Assembly: GCA_949987565.1 (NCBI GenBank)
Contig: OX465102.1
Span: 9,678,212 to 9,742,211 of the forward strand
Length of the DNA: 64,000 nt
Direction of reading: 5' to 3'
From: Luidia sarsii
Lineage: Eukaryota; Echinodermata; Asteroidea; Paxillosida; Luidiidae
Shown here: positions 54,001 through 62,263 of the stretch, one piece after another
Position numbering within the stretch: the stretch's first letter is position 1
Layout: the number at the start of each line of letters is the position of its first letter
Notes under the pieces: generated by a model
The model's input: only the letters and a program-made list of their open reading frames with translations
What the model was told of the DNA's origin: nothing
Databases searched by the model: none
Position numbers and translations under genes: made by a program

Positions 54001-57000
54001 GCAAGTGTTTGACTTGAGTTGAAAAAAAGCTGCATTCACTTTGTGTGATCCCCGAGCTGCTGTAGCCAGGTTTACAGCAATTGGTTAATGGTTGAATTGC
54101 TTCTGACTTGTGCCCCCACTCCGGCAAAGACTATTAGGGAAGGCCACCATCTAAGGGCTGGATAGCTCAGATGGGAAGAGCGCTGGTACACAAAACCAGA
54201 GGTCCAGTCAAACTCATCTTTGCCATTTTTAAAATTTATTCTAAACTTTCAATGTTTAAACTTTCAATTCAAGTTTTCAATATAAAGGTCAAATTAAGAC
54301 CAAACAAAAAATGGACACTAAGTGGTAATTTGAGAATAAATTGAAAAAATGACTAAATAAATTTGACTGGACTGGGACTTGATCATAAGAGTTCTGGTTT
54401 TGTGTACCAGCACTCTTACCATCTGAATTTATCCAGCCCTTAGGGTGTTAGATGGTAGCCTGCCCAAATAGTCATCTAGTCTTTGTGGGCATCCCTAGAG
54501 ATACACATGTAGTACCTTATACGGCAGTTAATGGTTTAATGCTTCTGACTGGCACCTCCACCCAGGCAAAGACGATTTGGCTATTTTGAAAGGCCACCAT
54601 CTAAGGGCTGGATAGCTCAGATGGGAATAGCACTGGTACGCAAAGCCAGAGGTCTTGGGTTCAAATCCCGGCTCAGTCAAAATTGTTTAAAACAAATATA
54701 AAACAAAATTCTCCATTTTTGGGGGGCCAATTGTTTTTCATAATGTGCTTACATGTTTTCCCAGATCACTACTACGTACCGCTGTACAGGTCAGACGATA
54801 ACTGCACACAGCCTGTGATCGGTCAGCCGTGGTCACCCGACCTCTCGGGTCAGAGGTCGCACTGGCTGTTTGACTACAGTTCAGCAGTCAAGAACCCCGT
54901 GGACCCAGTCTTGTCAATGCAGGCTTTTGCCGGACCCATGTCCCCAAATGAGGTATGTGCAATGGTGTTTTAAAGCTTTAAACAACTTTAGAAAGATGGG
55001 GGAGGGAGGCAAGTCACTGCCAATCGATAAGTACTGCAGTAAATTTGACCAAAACCATCGTACATGTAACTTACGACCAATTGTAAGATGATGAGCGATG
55101 CACAGAAACTATTCGGTATATCACAACTTGCAATGGGTTTATCCATCGCATGAGTTACGATGAATGGTGATAATAATTACGATGCATCATGATAAGCACC
55201 GAGTGCTCAGTGCTTTGCCCTATGAAGACGTCTACACTACAAAGCGGGAGTCAATTGTTTCCATCAGGCATTGAGCAAAGCACTGAGCACTTGTCACGTT
55301 GAGCAGGGCAAACCCTCATTGAATTACATTCTCCTCGACACAAAACATCATGTTATATCTATGATGCAAAGCACTGAGCATTCAGTGCTTATCACGTCGA
55401 GCAGGGCAAACCCTCATTGAATTACATTCTCCTCGACACAAAACATCATGTTATATCTATGATGCAAAGCACTGAGCACTCAGTGCTTATCACGTCGAGC
55501 AGGGCAAACCCTCATTGAATTACATTCTCCTCGACACAAAACATCATGTTATATCTATGATGCTAAGCACTGAGCATTCAGTGCTGATCACGTCGAGCAG
55601 GGCAAACCCTCATTGAAGTACATTCTTCTCGATGCAATCATCATGTTATATCTATGATGCAAAGCACTGAGCATTCAGTGTTTATTACGTCGAGCAAGGC
55701 AAACCCTCATTGAATTGCATTTACTCTTGATGACTGCTGTCATTGCTCAGGCAGAGAGCTTCAGGAGGAGTTTGCTGACGCCGCCGTCGGGAGAGAGAAA
55801 GCGTGTGGGACAGATCAAGAGAGCAGACGGGGAGAAAGGCATGGAGAGGATTGGAAGGTAATAGCTCTCTGACATCCCAATGGCTCTCTACACACCACAC
55901 TCCATACTCATCAATAGCAACAATCTACGTGCGCTGCTCTTCAGAGCCACACTCCTTCTCAATATCTACATCTACATGTACTTGATTGGATGCACTTCCT
56001 AGATCAAGTAGTTGTTGCCTTAAAAGCTTTTGTGCTGCCATCCAACTGGTCAGTCTACAGCGGCTGTTCTTTCTTTGCCAGTTAGACTAACACGGCTGGC
56101 TTGTTCCCATCCACAGAGATGTTGCCAGCAAGATGGGCGTGTCCTGGGCAGAGTACTGGGGCTTCTTGGACACCTTTGTGGACCTCAGCTCCCCCCGGGG
56201 CCTCCAGAGATTAGAGGACTACCTGGCCAAGAGGTACAACATGACAGACGAAGGTACATCGACAGAAAAAAGCCTTGTAGAATGTCTTGATGCTTGGGTA
56301 GCACCTTAGGATGTCTTGATGCTTAGACAGCACCTTAGGATGTCTTGATGCTTGGGCAGCACTTTAGGATGTCTTGGTGCTTGGGGCAGCACCTTAGGGT
56401 GTTTTGATGCTTAGACAGCACCTGAGGATGCCTTGATGCTTGGGCAGCACTTTAAAATGTCTTGATGCTTGGGGCAGCAACTTAGATGTTTTGATGCTTA
56501 GGGCAGCACCTTAGGATGTCTTGATGCCTGGACAGAACCTTAGGGTGTCTTGATGCTTGAGGCAGCACCTTAGGATGTCTTGATGGTTGGGAAGCACCTT
56601 AGGATGTCTTGATGGTTGGGGCAGCACCTCAGGATGTCTTGATGGTTGGGGCAGCACCTTAGGATGTCTTGATGGTTGGGGCAGCACCTCAGGATGTCTT
56701 GATGGTTGGGAAGCACCTTAGGATGTCTTGATGGTTGGGGCAGCACCTCAGGATGTCTTGATGGTTGGGGCAGCACCTTATGATGTGTTGATGCTTGGGT
56801 AGCACCTTAGGATGTATTGATGCTTGGGCAGCACCATAGGATGTCTTGATGCTTGGGGCAGCACCTTGGGATACCTTAATGTTTGGGCAGCACCTTAGGA
56901 TGTCTTGATGCTTGGGCAGCACCTGAGGGCGATTTGATGCTTAGACAGCACCCGAGGATGCCTTGATGCTTGGGCAGCACCTTAGGATGTAATGATGCTT

Positions 57001-59473
57001 GGGCAGCACCTTAGGATGTGTTGATGCTTGGGCAGCACCTTAGGATGTGTTAATGCTTGGGCAGCACCTTATGATGCTTGGGCAGCACCTTAGGATGTAA
57101 TGATGCTTGGGAAGCACCTTAGGATGTGTTGATGTTTGGGCTGCACCTTAGGATGTGTTGATGCTCGGGCAGCACCTTAGGATGTATTGATGCTTGGGCA
57201 GCACCTTGATTGTGTACACTTTTCACTAGGTCCTTTCATAAGTAGTTATTTTTTTGTCTTTGCCAAACTTGATCGAAAATGAGGTCTTCTCAAGTTTTGT
57301 GTGGTGCTTAAAATTGAAATGCAAATTTATAGTTAGTGGCATAATGTTTCGATCCTAGCAGGACCTTCATCAGAGGCTAAAATGGGAGGCTTTTGTTCTT
57401 GCTTAAGATTAAACTTTGATTTTTATCCCAGATGAAACGGAGTTAAGGTTGCCAGAGCCTTCGCGCAATCTAGATCTGAAGTGGCCTTTGATGGATGACG
57501 AATCGGGCATTAGGAACCTGGTATGTGATTTTCAAAAAATGGAGACAGGCGGCGATCGTACGGATGACGAGCACCCAATCAGAAGAGAAGACAGCGGTGT
57601 CCAGACAGTGGAGGGAATCATCTCAAAAGAGCCGCCTCCGATAAAGGAAGTAGGAAGCTGTGCAGCGGCAAAGTGCAACACGGAGACGGAGTCACCGTCC
57701 ACAGATTCTACCTTGATCCAGGCCAACCCCGCGGAGAGGAGGAGCGGACAGAGCATTGCCATCCAGCGAGAGACGGAAACGGGCGACGGCTCTTCCGCCC
57801 AAAGACAGATCGCATTGTGTAAAGAGAACGGACTGCACGATTCCGTCGGGGTTTTGACTCCTTCGCTCCTGACAGACTCTCTTCCTCGGCAACGGCCCGC
57901 CGAGTCTGAGAGCGGAGCTGTCCGGGCCGCAGGCGAACGGTCCGACTCGCCTGACGCTGCCGCAGTGGAGAATGCAGCAGCCAGCGAAGCGCTTGCCGAG
58001 GTGCAGAACCCACCCGGTTGCTCGGACGCCGCTCCAACGTCCGGAGAGGTAGGGAACAGTGGCGCTCCAGATGCGTGTGCTGTCCCTGCCCAGGGCAGTC
58101 GTAGTGACGGCGACGACACCTCGCCGCTTGCAGGTCGCGCTCATGACCCTGAGGGCAGCCGTCTGCCACCCGGCGTGGATGCCTCCCCCCTGCAGCCCGA
58201 TCCTCACCAGGAGAGAGGCGGTCCGAGGCGCTCGTCAACCGAGGCAGATGCCGAGGTATTCGCAACGCCTAAGATGCCCTCCTCGCAGAGAACGGGGAGA
58301 CGCTTCGGCAGGCAGAAGATGGGATACATACTAGGGTGAGTCGCTTCTCAACATTCAATGGCAATGAACCCGAGACCTCTTATTTTGCAAAAGCTTGGGT
58401 GTGATCCCTGGAGATGTACGGCAATAAATGGCTGAATTGCTTCTGACTGGCGCCCCCACTCTGGCAAAGACTAGTTGACTATTAAGGAAGGCCACCATCT
58501 AAGGGCTGCATAGCTCAGATGGGAAGAGGTTCAGGCAGGGTTAAGTGGCCCGATGCTACATGTAAGTAACTATTCCTGACTTCTGTTGTACTTAAAATTG
58601 TGTAACCCGATCCAGGTCCCAGCCTTCAAAGATGGATCTTCACGTGTGGCGGGCATTGGGCGGAGTCGTGGTACCAGACCGGTATCGCTGCATCCAGTCC
58701 TGGAAAGAGCTGGTCCGCTCTGTGTCCGCAGAAATCAGAGAAAGGTGAAACGTGAACCATTAATTGGATTTTTAGTTTTCATTGCTATGTAATAGTACAT
58801 GTAAGCATCCAAATGGATTGCGGTTACAACATGTGAGTTGTTTGTTTCGAGAGTGAGTGTTGCTCTGAGAAAGCCAGTAACTCAATATATTTCTTGGCAG
58901 TGTGTGTTCTGCCCGTCAACAGGAGACTACGGTAAAAATTTACTGGACTTCTGATGGTATCAAACTATGGGATGAACTGATGGTATCAGCATATGGGATC
59001 AACTGATTATATTGAACTATTGAATCAACTGTTAATATCAGCCTATGGGATCAACTGATTATATTGAACTATTGAATCAACTGTTAATATCAGCCTATGT
59101 GATCAACTGATTATATTGAACTATTGAATCAACTGTTAATATCATCCTATGGGATCAACTGATTATATTGAACTATTTAATCAACTGTTAATATCAGCCT
59201 ATGGGATGGTTAATAACTAATGACTTGTTGATCTTGATTGGACATTCCTCCAGGTGGCCCACGCCGGCCCGGTGCCTCCTGCCCGGAGTGTCCCATCGCT
59301 ACGCCAGCCAGACGCCCTCCCCACGTCACCGCGGTGGGCTGGACGGCCTCCTGGAGGGCTCCCCCCTGGGCCTGCGGGCCCGCCACTTCTCGGAGCCCGT
59401 CCACCGAGCCGGGCGGGGCCTGGCCAGGGCGGGGTCCGACGACCACACCCGGTCCAGGCTGTTCCAGGAGTGA
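44591..59473 (+). CDS. ANKLE2: ANKLE2/LEM4 (LEM domain, viroplasmin-like domain, ankyrin repeats), 12 exons, 5' end incomplete
   Basis: ER/nuclear-envelope protein that in animals promotes dephosphorylation of BAF at mitotic exit through PP2A and restrains VRK1, allowing the envelope to reform. Plus-strand exons: 44591 (or 44599)-45054, 45754-45917, 46726-46893, 47659-47847, 51055-51177, 53867-53942, 54765-54952, 55751-55857, 56117-56253, 57432-58335, 58616-58744, 59254-59473. All phases agree, giving about 950 codons to TGA at 59471-59473 (human protein 938 aa). Order: LEM domain (MEAILQRLATLSTDELRAEV), viroplasmin-like fold (KKNKGARFKVFKTQDDATHF), ankyrin repeats (EGFRYNALHFAAKGNR, NGETSLHFASKFGN), HYYVPLYR, QAFAGPMSPNE, GVSWAEYWGFLDTFVDLSS, a long disordered acidic exon, then GSQPSKMDLHVWRAL and RWPTPAR near the end. 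The N-terminal membrane anchor of the human protein is not found upstream. Confidence 0.94.
45100..45347. mobile_element. Foldback element, 248 bp, 24-bp perfect outer arms
   Basis: ATGCAGATTCGCCACCAAGA at 45100 and its inverse TCTTGGTGGCGAATCTGCAT ending 45347 (24 bp exact with CGAG). Inside are the GTTTGTGGTGACATCATG / CACCGCAAACC arms, GGCTCTGAAAAGAGCC, and a minus-strand CTGACGA-hairpin module (45222-45256). It starts 45 bp after the LEM exon donor. Confidence 0.85.
45591..45735 (-). repeat. tRNA-derived SINE copy abutting ANKLE2 exon
   Basis: Minus-strand tRNA-like module (CCGAGACCTCTGGTTTTGCA ... GGCCTATCCAGCCC) and body up to TTCAACCAACTGCCGTATAC. It lies directly upstream of the acceptor at 45753, so the polypyrimidine tract sits at the SINE edge. 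Confidence 0.8.
45754..45917 (+). CDS. ANKLE2: ANKLE2 viroplasmin-like exon
   Basis: Acceptor catttttcag then AGGTCGTGATC; encodes VVIFQSKKVALSFAKKNKGA, RFKVFKTQDDATHFAKSNQD, ending PPTSQ; donor GTAGGC. This is the small viroplasmin/RNase-H1-N-like domain found in ANKLE2. Confidence 0.94.
46090..46315. repeat. Pieces of the GGTTTGCGGTGACACC foldback family
   Basis: CTGAAACGTTGAGTTACCGG, GGCTCTCTTGAGAGACACAC, CACCGCAAACCTTCCACTCA and a second GGCTCTTTTCAGAGCCACAC set. Includes one GTATTTCCACCATGCAAACC unit, the sequence amplified at 35751-36365. Confidence 0.75.
46726..46893 (+). CDS. ANKLE2: ANKLE2 exon before ankyrin repeats
   Basis: Acceptor gacttgtatttag then CCCCCCGTTG; encodes PPVAEKPVSNFRSVKQPDLV, RLRKAIEENDTDRFSELVWS and NPRYLINAGDTPTILQ; donor GTGAGT. 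A downstream in-frame AG at 46740 is an alternative acceptor. Confidence 0.94.
46973..47190 (+). repeat. Dispersed element, left member of inverted pair around ANKLE2 exon
   Basis: CCCCAAAAATTGGTCTGCTT, ATATGGAGGCATCTACATGC, AATTAGGGTCGCGGGCTAGA. Reads in the opposite direction to 47983-48160. Confidence 0.8.
47320..47640. repeat. CCCGGGTTGA-rich interspersed block
   Basis: Repeated CCCGGGTTGA and CAACCC in both orientations (e.g. GCCCCGGGTTGCACCTCTCA, CATCCCGGGTTGAGTTC). Probably a MITE, but its ends are not clear. It lies next to the acceptor of the exon at 47659. Confidence 0.6.
47659..47847 (+). CDS. ANKLE2: ANKLE2 ankyrin-repeat exon
   Basis: Acceptor catttactgcag then GAGGGTTTCC; encodes EGFRYNALHFAAKGNRVEVG, RLLLETLEDAAFILLMYPED and GFLVDLYLNSPEKG; donor GTGAGG. 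189 nt, phase 0 at both ends. Flanked by inverted repeats. Confidence 0.95.
47884..47970 (-). repeat. tRNA-derived SINE fragment
   Basis: Minus-strand module CTCTGGTTTTACATACCAGT ... GGCCTATCATGCCC without the T arm. It lies in the intron following the ankyrin exon. Confidence 0.7.
47983..48160 (-). repeat. Dispersed element, right member of inverted pair around ANKLE2 exon
   Basis: ACCCTATTTCTAGCCTGCGA, GCAGATGCCTCCATATGATT, ACCTACCTACCCTATTTTTG: the inverse of 46973-47190 in the same block order. Confidence 0.8.
48217..48294. mobile_element. GACCACTG MITE, left half, interrupted by hAT-like element
   Basis: CAATTGCACGACCACTGTTT then TTTGGCACAGAGCAGTGATG match the left half of 53519-53739. 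The match resumes at 50655 after the inserted element and ends near 50742. Confidence 0.8.
48295..50654. mobile_element. hAT-like DNA element, 2.36 kb, with internal tandem repeats
   Basis: Ends TAAGCTTGGGCGGTTCTCCC and the inverse TAGGCTTGGGCGGTTCCAGG; 8-bp target duplication ATGGAAAT at 48287-48294 and 50655-50662. The 8-bp duplication and TAGGCTTGGGCGG-type ends fit hAT. The subterminal zones are dense in GGAACCGG/CCGGTTCC. The centre carries a ~50-bp array (48970-49375, GTTGTGTGGGGTGGGGTTCG) and a ~39-bp array (49400-49560, GGGATTCGGGACCACGTGCG). The long frames across it (up to 436 codons at 48762-50072) come from these arrays. No hAT transposase is recognisable. It lies in the ANKLE2 intron after the ankyrin exon at 47847. 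Confidence 0.88.
50655..50742. mobile_element. GACCACTG MITE, right half
   Basis: Resumes after the 8-bp duplication with ACAAAGAAGAATGTGGACCA and runs to CAAATGAGATGCG, where it is cut off by another repeat shared with 61786-61930 (CTAGATTTCCCAAGATTAAT). Confidence 0.8.
50743..50870. repeat. Dispersed repeat shared with 61786-61930
   Basis: TTGTTGTTCCCCGCTGCTAT, GGATCTTTTCTTGACATA and AGGAACAACGGTAAGGTCCC. The second copy carries a 25-bp hairpin insertion. Confidence 0.75.
51055..51177 (+). CDS. ANKLE2: ANKLE2 ankyrin-repeat exon 2
   Basis: Acceptor ccccctgctcag then AATGGTGAAAC; encodes NGETSLHFASKFGNFEMTEL, LVSHPRCDKMLENTNGETAI and Q; donor GTACAT. Confidence 0.95.
51210..51450. repeat. 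Dispersed repeat shared with 62925-63190
   Basis: AAAGGCTCAATACAACATTG, TTCCTTCTAATTTACACAGT, GATGGTCATGATAGAATCC, AATCTTCACTCAAACA in the same order in both copies. Ends not defined. Confidence 0.75.
51755..52709. mobile_element. ~955-bp foldback with inverted tandem arrays
   Basis: Left arm GTAACCAAGTAACCAGAATA and the inverse right end TATTCTGGTTACTTGGTTAC. Each arm continues into its own array of an AT-rich unit (TTTATTATTCATAAATTATG plus GTCTGATTTATTGCAGAGC), plus strand at 51840-52060 and inverted at 52325-52630. The 270-bp centre includes a CTGATGA-hairpin module at 52073. Confidence 0.85.
52710..53400. repeat. Mosaic of dispersed repeats in ANKLE2 intron
   Basis: 52725-52840 matches 13919-14060; 52890-52990 is the GCAAAGCACTGAGCACTC element; 53190-53400 matches 14310-14490. 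Nothing coding seen. Confidence 0.65.
53519..53739. mobile_element. TA-flanked MITE, GACCGATTGCGTGACCACTG family, 221 bp, intact
   Basis: GACCGATTGCGTGACCACTG at the left and the inverse of GACCGATTGCACGACCACTG at the right, TA on both sides. The interior inverted repeat continues through TTTACATG and ATAGTGGGTATTTTGCATCT. Best-preserved copy in the window. Confidence 0.88.
53867..53942 (+). CDS. ANKLE2: ANKLE2 exon (post-ankyrin helix)
   Basis: Acceptor ctcacctttag then ATTGCATGCAC; encodes IACTRSNATGQELKNLETSI and VNLLQ; donor GTATGA. Short and weakly conserved, but position and both phases fit. Confidence 0.88.
53990..54240 (+). repeat. tRNA-derived SINE copy, T arm deleted
   Basis: Body (AAAAAGCTGCATTCACTTTG, AGCCAGGTTTACAGCAATTG) and tRNA-like head 54156-54209 in which AGAGGTC runs straight into CAGTC, missing the T arm. 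Confidence 0.8.
54364..54690. repeat. Two tRNA-derived SINE heads in opposite orientation
   Basis: 54364-54438 is minus (GACTGGACTGGGACTTGATC ... ATCCAGCC). 54480-54690 is plus, with body and head 54606-54678 (GGCTGGATAGCTCAGATGGG ... TTCAAATCCCGGCTCAGTC). They can pair with one another just upstream of the exon at 54765. Confidence 0.8.
54765..54952 (+). CDS. ANKLE2: ANKLE2 exon (HYYVPL region)
   Basis: Acceptor gttttcccag then ATCACTACTAC; encodes DHYYVPLYRSDDNCTQPVIG, QPWSPDLSGQRSHWLFDYSS and DPVLSMQAFAGPMSPNE; donor GTATGT. Strongly conserved block of ANKLE2. Confidence 0.96.
55195..55710. repeat. ~98-bp tandem array of the GCAAAGCACTGAGCAC element
   Basis: About four and a half copies of GATGCAAAGCACTGAGCATT, CACGTCGAGCAGGGCAAACC, CATTGAATTACATTCTCCTC, CATCATGTTATATCTAT. 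The unit is the dispersed element found singly elsewhere. Confidence 0.9.
55751..55857 (+). CDS. ANKLE2: ANKLE2 exon
   Basis: Acceptor tcattgctcag then GCAGAGAGC; encodes AESFRRSLLTPPSGERKRVG, QIKRADGEKGMERIG; donor GTAATA. Matches the FRK.W.TPP...K...SD..KG.ER.GR block. Confidence 0.93.
56117..56253 (+). CDS. ANKLE2: ANKLE2 exon (W.EYW motif)
   Basis: Acceptor tcccatccacag then AGATGTTGCC; encodes DVASKMGVSWAEYWGFLDTF, VDLSSPRGLQRLEDYLAKRY and NMTDE; donor GTACAT. Confidence 0.96.
56260..57215. repeat. ~29-bp minisatellite in ANKLE2 intron
   Basis: About 33 copies of TTAGGATGTCTTGATGCTTG followed by GGCAGCACC, with 28-30 bp variation. It begins within 10 bp of the donor of the preceding exon and ends about 220 bp before the next. 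Confidence 0.95.
57432..58335 (+). CDS. ANKLE2: ANKLE2 large disordered exon
   Basis: Acceptor gatttttatcccag then ATGAAACGG; 904 nt encoding an acidic, Ser/Glu/Ala-rich, probably unstructured region that begins DETELRLPEPSRNLDLKWPL and ends RTGRRFGRQKMGYILG; donor GTGAGT. Higher GC than its surroundings, as in the other exons. Confidence 0.93.
58400..58535 (+). repeat. SINE body with truncated tRNA-like head
   Basis: GTGATCCCTGGAGATGTACG, TTCTGACTGGCGCCCCCACT, then AAGGGCTGCATAGCTCAGAT, broken at about 58530. Confidence 0.75.
58616..58744 (+). CDS. ANKLE2: ANKLE2 exon (PSK.D..VW.AL motif)
   Basis: Acceptor taacccgatccag then GTCCCAGCC; encodes SQPSKMDLHVWRALGGVVVP, DRYRCIQSWKELVRSVSAEI and RE; donor GTGAAA. 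Aligns with the C-terminal conserved segment of human ANKLE2. Confidence 0.92.
58945..59210. repeat. 53-bp tandem repeat before last ANKLE2 exon
   Basis: About five copies of GATCAACTGATTATATTGAA, CTATTGAATCAACTGTTAAT, ATCAGCCTATGGG. Ends about 45 bp before the acceptor of the last exon. Confidence 0.92.
59254..59473 (+). CDS. ANKLE2: ANKLE2 last exon
   Basis: Acceptor gacattcctccag then GTGGCCCACG; encodes WPTPARCLLPGVSHRYASQT, PSPRHRGG and ends HTRSRLFQE with TGA at 59471-59473. The Arg/Pro-rich tail is typical of the family C-terminus. Confidence 0.93.
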
Positions 59474-59497
59474 GGGCGGACCACCCACGATGTTAGA

Positions 59498-60012
59498 TGA
59501 CAGTACAGTTGGAAAACTCCCAACAGTTGGAAAACTCCCGATAGTTGGAAAACTCCCAACAGTTGGAAAACTCCCAACAGTTGGAAAACTCCTAACAGTT
59601 GGAAAACTCCTCCCGACAGTTAGAAAACTCCCGACAGTTGGAAAACTCCCAACAGTTGGAAAACTCCCAACAGTTGGAAAACTCCCAACAGTTGGAAAAC
59701 TCCTAACAGTTGGAAAACTCCTAACAGTTGGAAAACTACTCCCGACAGTTAGAAAACTCCCGACAGTTGGAAAACTCCCAACAGTTGGAAAACTTCCGAC
59801 AGTTGGAAAACTCCTAACAGTTGGAAAACTCCTAACAGTTGGAAAACTTCCGACAGTTGGAAAACTCCTAACAGTTGGAAAACTCCTAACAGTTGGAAAA
59901 CTCCCAACAGTTGGAAAACTCCCAACAGTTGGAAAACTCCTAATAGTTGGAAAACTCCCGACAGCTGGAAAACTCCTAATAGTTGGAAAACTCCCAACAG
60001 TTGGAAAACACT
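59498..60012 (+). repeat. 18-bp minisatellite just after ANKLE2 stop
   Basis: About 28 copies of ACAGTTGGAAAACTCC plus two bases, starting 25 bp after the stop, so probably in the 3' UTR. The 18-bp period gives an endless TVGKLP frame that is out of frame with ANKLE2. Confidence 0.95.
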
Positions 60013-60735
60013 AATCCATGTCATGCGATGATTCTCTGTGGGGAGTTCTCACACTGGTCTACCAGTAGTCAACTAGCCTTGGTTTTTGAATCAAGATACC
60101 TGTACTTATAGACCACCCTTGGGCAATTACTAGATGATGAGCGATGCACAAAAAACCATACGGCCCATTCTATGGGTTATCCATCGTAAGTTGAGTTATG
60201 ATGCATCTTAAAGCTTTGTGAAATCTAACACTGATGTCATGTCATTCCATGATTCTCTGTGGGGAGTTCTCACACTAGTCTACCAGTAGTCAACTAGCCG
60301 TGGTTTTTGAAGATACTTATAGACTGCCCTTGCGCAATTACAAGACGATGAGTGATGCACAGAAACCATGTGGCCCGTTTCAACTCACGATGGGTTATCC
60401 ATTGTACGTTGAGTTACTATGCATTGTAAGGCTTTGTGAAATCCACAACAGGCACCGTATTACTGCCTTGCAAAATTCTTAAAAAGTCCCCAGGTATTTG
60501 AGTTTGGTGCATCAGTCACATGGCATTTTTGTCTTGGGTCGTGAGATGGGCCTATTTCATGCAACCCTCGGTCAACTTTTTTTCTGTCACAAATGCCTGC
60601 AAAGGCCATCTATAAGCGCTGTAACTTTTGCGATTTCGGTCTTTCAAGTGGACCCACCAGATTGCTGTGAATTTTGCGGTGGAGGTAATTTTTGGAACAC
60701 TAGTGATGACTTGGAGATGACCATCTAATGTTAGC
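60013..60735. other. ANKLE2 3' flank with two founder-like copies
   Basis: 60035-60300 and 60235-60450 repeat a block (GATTCTCTGTGGGGAGTTCT, CTACCAGTAGTCAACTAGCC, GGGTTATCCATCGTAAGTTG). They include the founder sequence of the 51-bp satellite. No gene seen. Confidence 0.6.
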
Positions 60736-61530
60736 ATATCTTAGATGGTCGCAGTTTCAAATCCCGGTCCAGTCGTGGTGTGATCCAGTCCAAGTTTTCT
60801 TTGCCAATTTATAAATTTGTGCAAAAGTTCCCAGTCAGTTTTTTCAATGATTTGTTTGACTTGAATTGGAAAAAGCTGCATCCACTTTGTCCGATCCCTG
60901 AGCTGCTGTAGGCATGTTTACAACCATTGGTTGTTTGCATCTGAATAAAAACGGGGGCGCGATCCCTGGAGATATACGGCAGTTAATGGTTGAATTGCTT
61001 CTGACTGGCACCCCTACATAGGCAAAGACTAGTTGACTATTTGGGAAGGCCAGCATCTAAGTGCTGGATAGCTCATATGGGAAGAGCACTGGTATGCAAA
61101 ACCAGAAGTCTTGGGTTCAAATCCCGGTCCAGTCGAAAGTTTTCTTTGCCAATTTTTCAATTTGTTCAAAAGTTCCCAGTGAGTTTTTTCAATGGTTTGT
61201 TTGATTTGAATTGAAAAAAAAAGCTGCATCCACTTTGTGTGATCCCGAGCTGCCATAGCCAGGTTTACCGCAATTGGTTGTTTGCATCCGAATGAAAGCA
61301 GGGGTGTGATCCCTGGATATATTCAGCAGTTAATGGTTATATTGCTTCTGACTGGTGCCCCCACCCTGGCAAAGACTATAGTTGATAATTGACTACTTGG
61401 GAATGCCGTCATCTAAGGGCTGAGTACCGCAGATGGGAAGAGCACTGGTGCGCAAAACCAGATGTCTCGGGTTCAAATCCCGGTCCAGTCAAACGTTTTC
61501 TTTGCCAATTAGTTAGAACATTCCCAGTCA
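60736..61530 (+). repeat. Head-to-tail run of tRNA-derived SINE, three units
   Basis: tRNA-like heads at 60736-60774 (3' half only), 61062-61134 and 61418-61490, about 330-360 bp apart. Each is followed by CTTTGCCAATT, TTCCCAGTSAGTTTTTTCAA, AAGCTGCATCCACTTTG and the GATATACGGCAG body. A complete unit is therefore about 360 bp with the tRNA-like part in the middle of the periodic run. Confidence 0.85.
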
Positions 61531-61785
61531 GTTTGTCATTGATGTGTTTGAAATAGAAACACGTGTGAATCCGAGCCCACTGTACAGGTAGCTAACCCAT
61601 GGCTTATGCGCTACGATCAAGACCGAAAATGAAGTTGCGAAAGGTCAGTCAACCGAAGCCAATAAATAGAGGGCTGTGTCAAAAACAAATTGTTACCAAA
61701 TAACCGAGGTATTGCATTGTTAGTAATGAAAGGCCTTTCTTACTATTGATGCAAATTGTATGCATGGAACTGAAAGCGAGGCTAT

Positions 61786-61935
61786 GTGCGCTAGATTTCC
61801 TAGATTGATTGTTGTTCCCCGCTGCTTTTGGATCTTTTCTTGACATAGTTTCTAACAAAAGTGAACATTATCTTAGCACGGAGGTAGGAGTACCTCCATG
61901 ATCTTAGGAACAACGGTACGGTCCCTTGAATGTAC
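61786..61935. repeat. Dispersed repeat shared with 50743-50870, carrying a 25-bp hairpin insert
   Basis: Same blocks as 50743-50870. At 61876-61900 a 25-bp insert (CACGGAGGTA ... TACCTCCATG, self-complementary) is flanked by ATCTTA on both sides. Confidence 0.7.
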
Positions 61936-62045
61936 TGCCATCTTATAAATATAGCGGCCAGAGCCTAGTTTTGGGCTCAATTCATACAAATGGCTTAAAT
62001 ATTAAGAAAGGCCTATAATTTGCCTGTAAGTCCACATTGGTGGGG

Positions 62046-62263
62046 CCTTTATGAATCTGTGGATCAGGCTCAGGCTTCGTCTCCGTCTGACAAAACCTGA
62101 AAATACATGTTGTGGTTTGTCTCCGAAATTGAAGATTTTGTTGACTTGATAAGTACAGAGTATTCACCAAGAAACTTGGGCCAAACGCATGTTTCTAGAT
62201 GCCTGTGGCATTATAAAGAGAAAGAGAAATATGACAGAAGCCTAAGCCCGAGCCTAAGGCCGT
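62046..62263. mobile_element. GGCC...GGCC MITE, inverted copy
   Basis: GGGGCCTTTATGAATCTGTG, GAAACTTGGGCCAAACGCAT, GTTTCTAGATGCCTGTGGCA and ACAGAAGCCTAAGCCCGAGC: the inverse of 21040-21281. Confidence 0.75.

Noticed and set aside
55195..55710. CRISPR-like array
   Set aside because: The units are contiguous 98-bp repeats without unique spacers, in a eukaryotic intron.
59238..60014. 258-codon frame ending in TVGKLP repeats as an alternative ANKLE2 C-terminus
   Set aside because: It is out of frame with the conserved ANKLE2 exon, and its repeat part is the 18-bp array downstream of the real stop.
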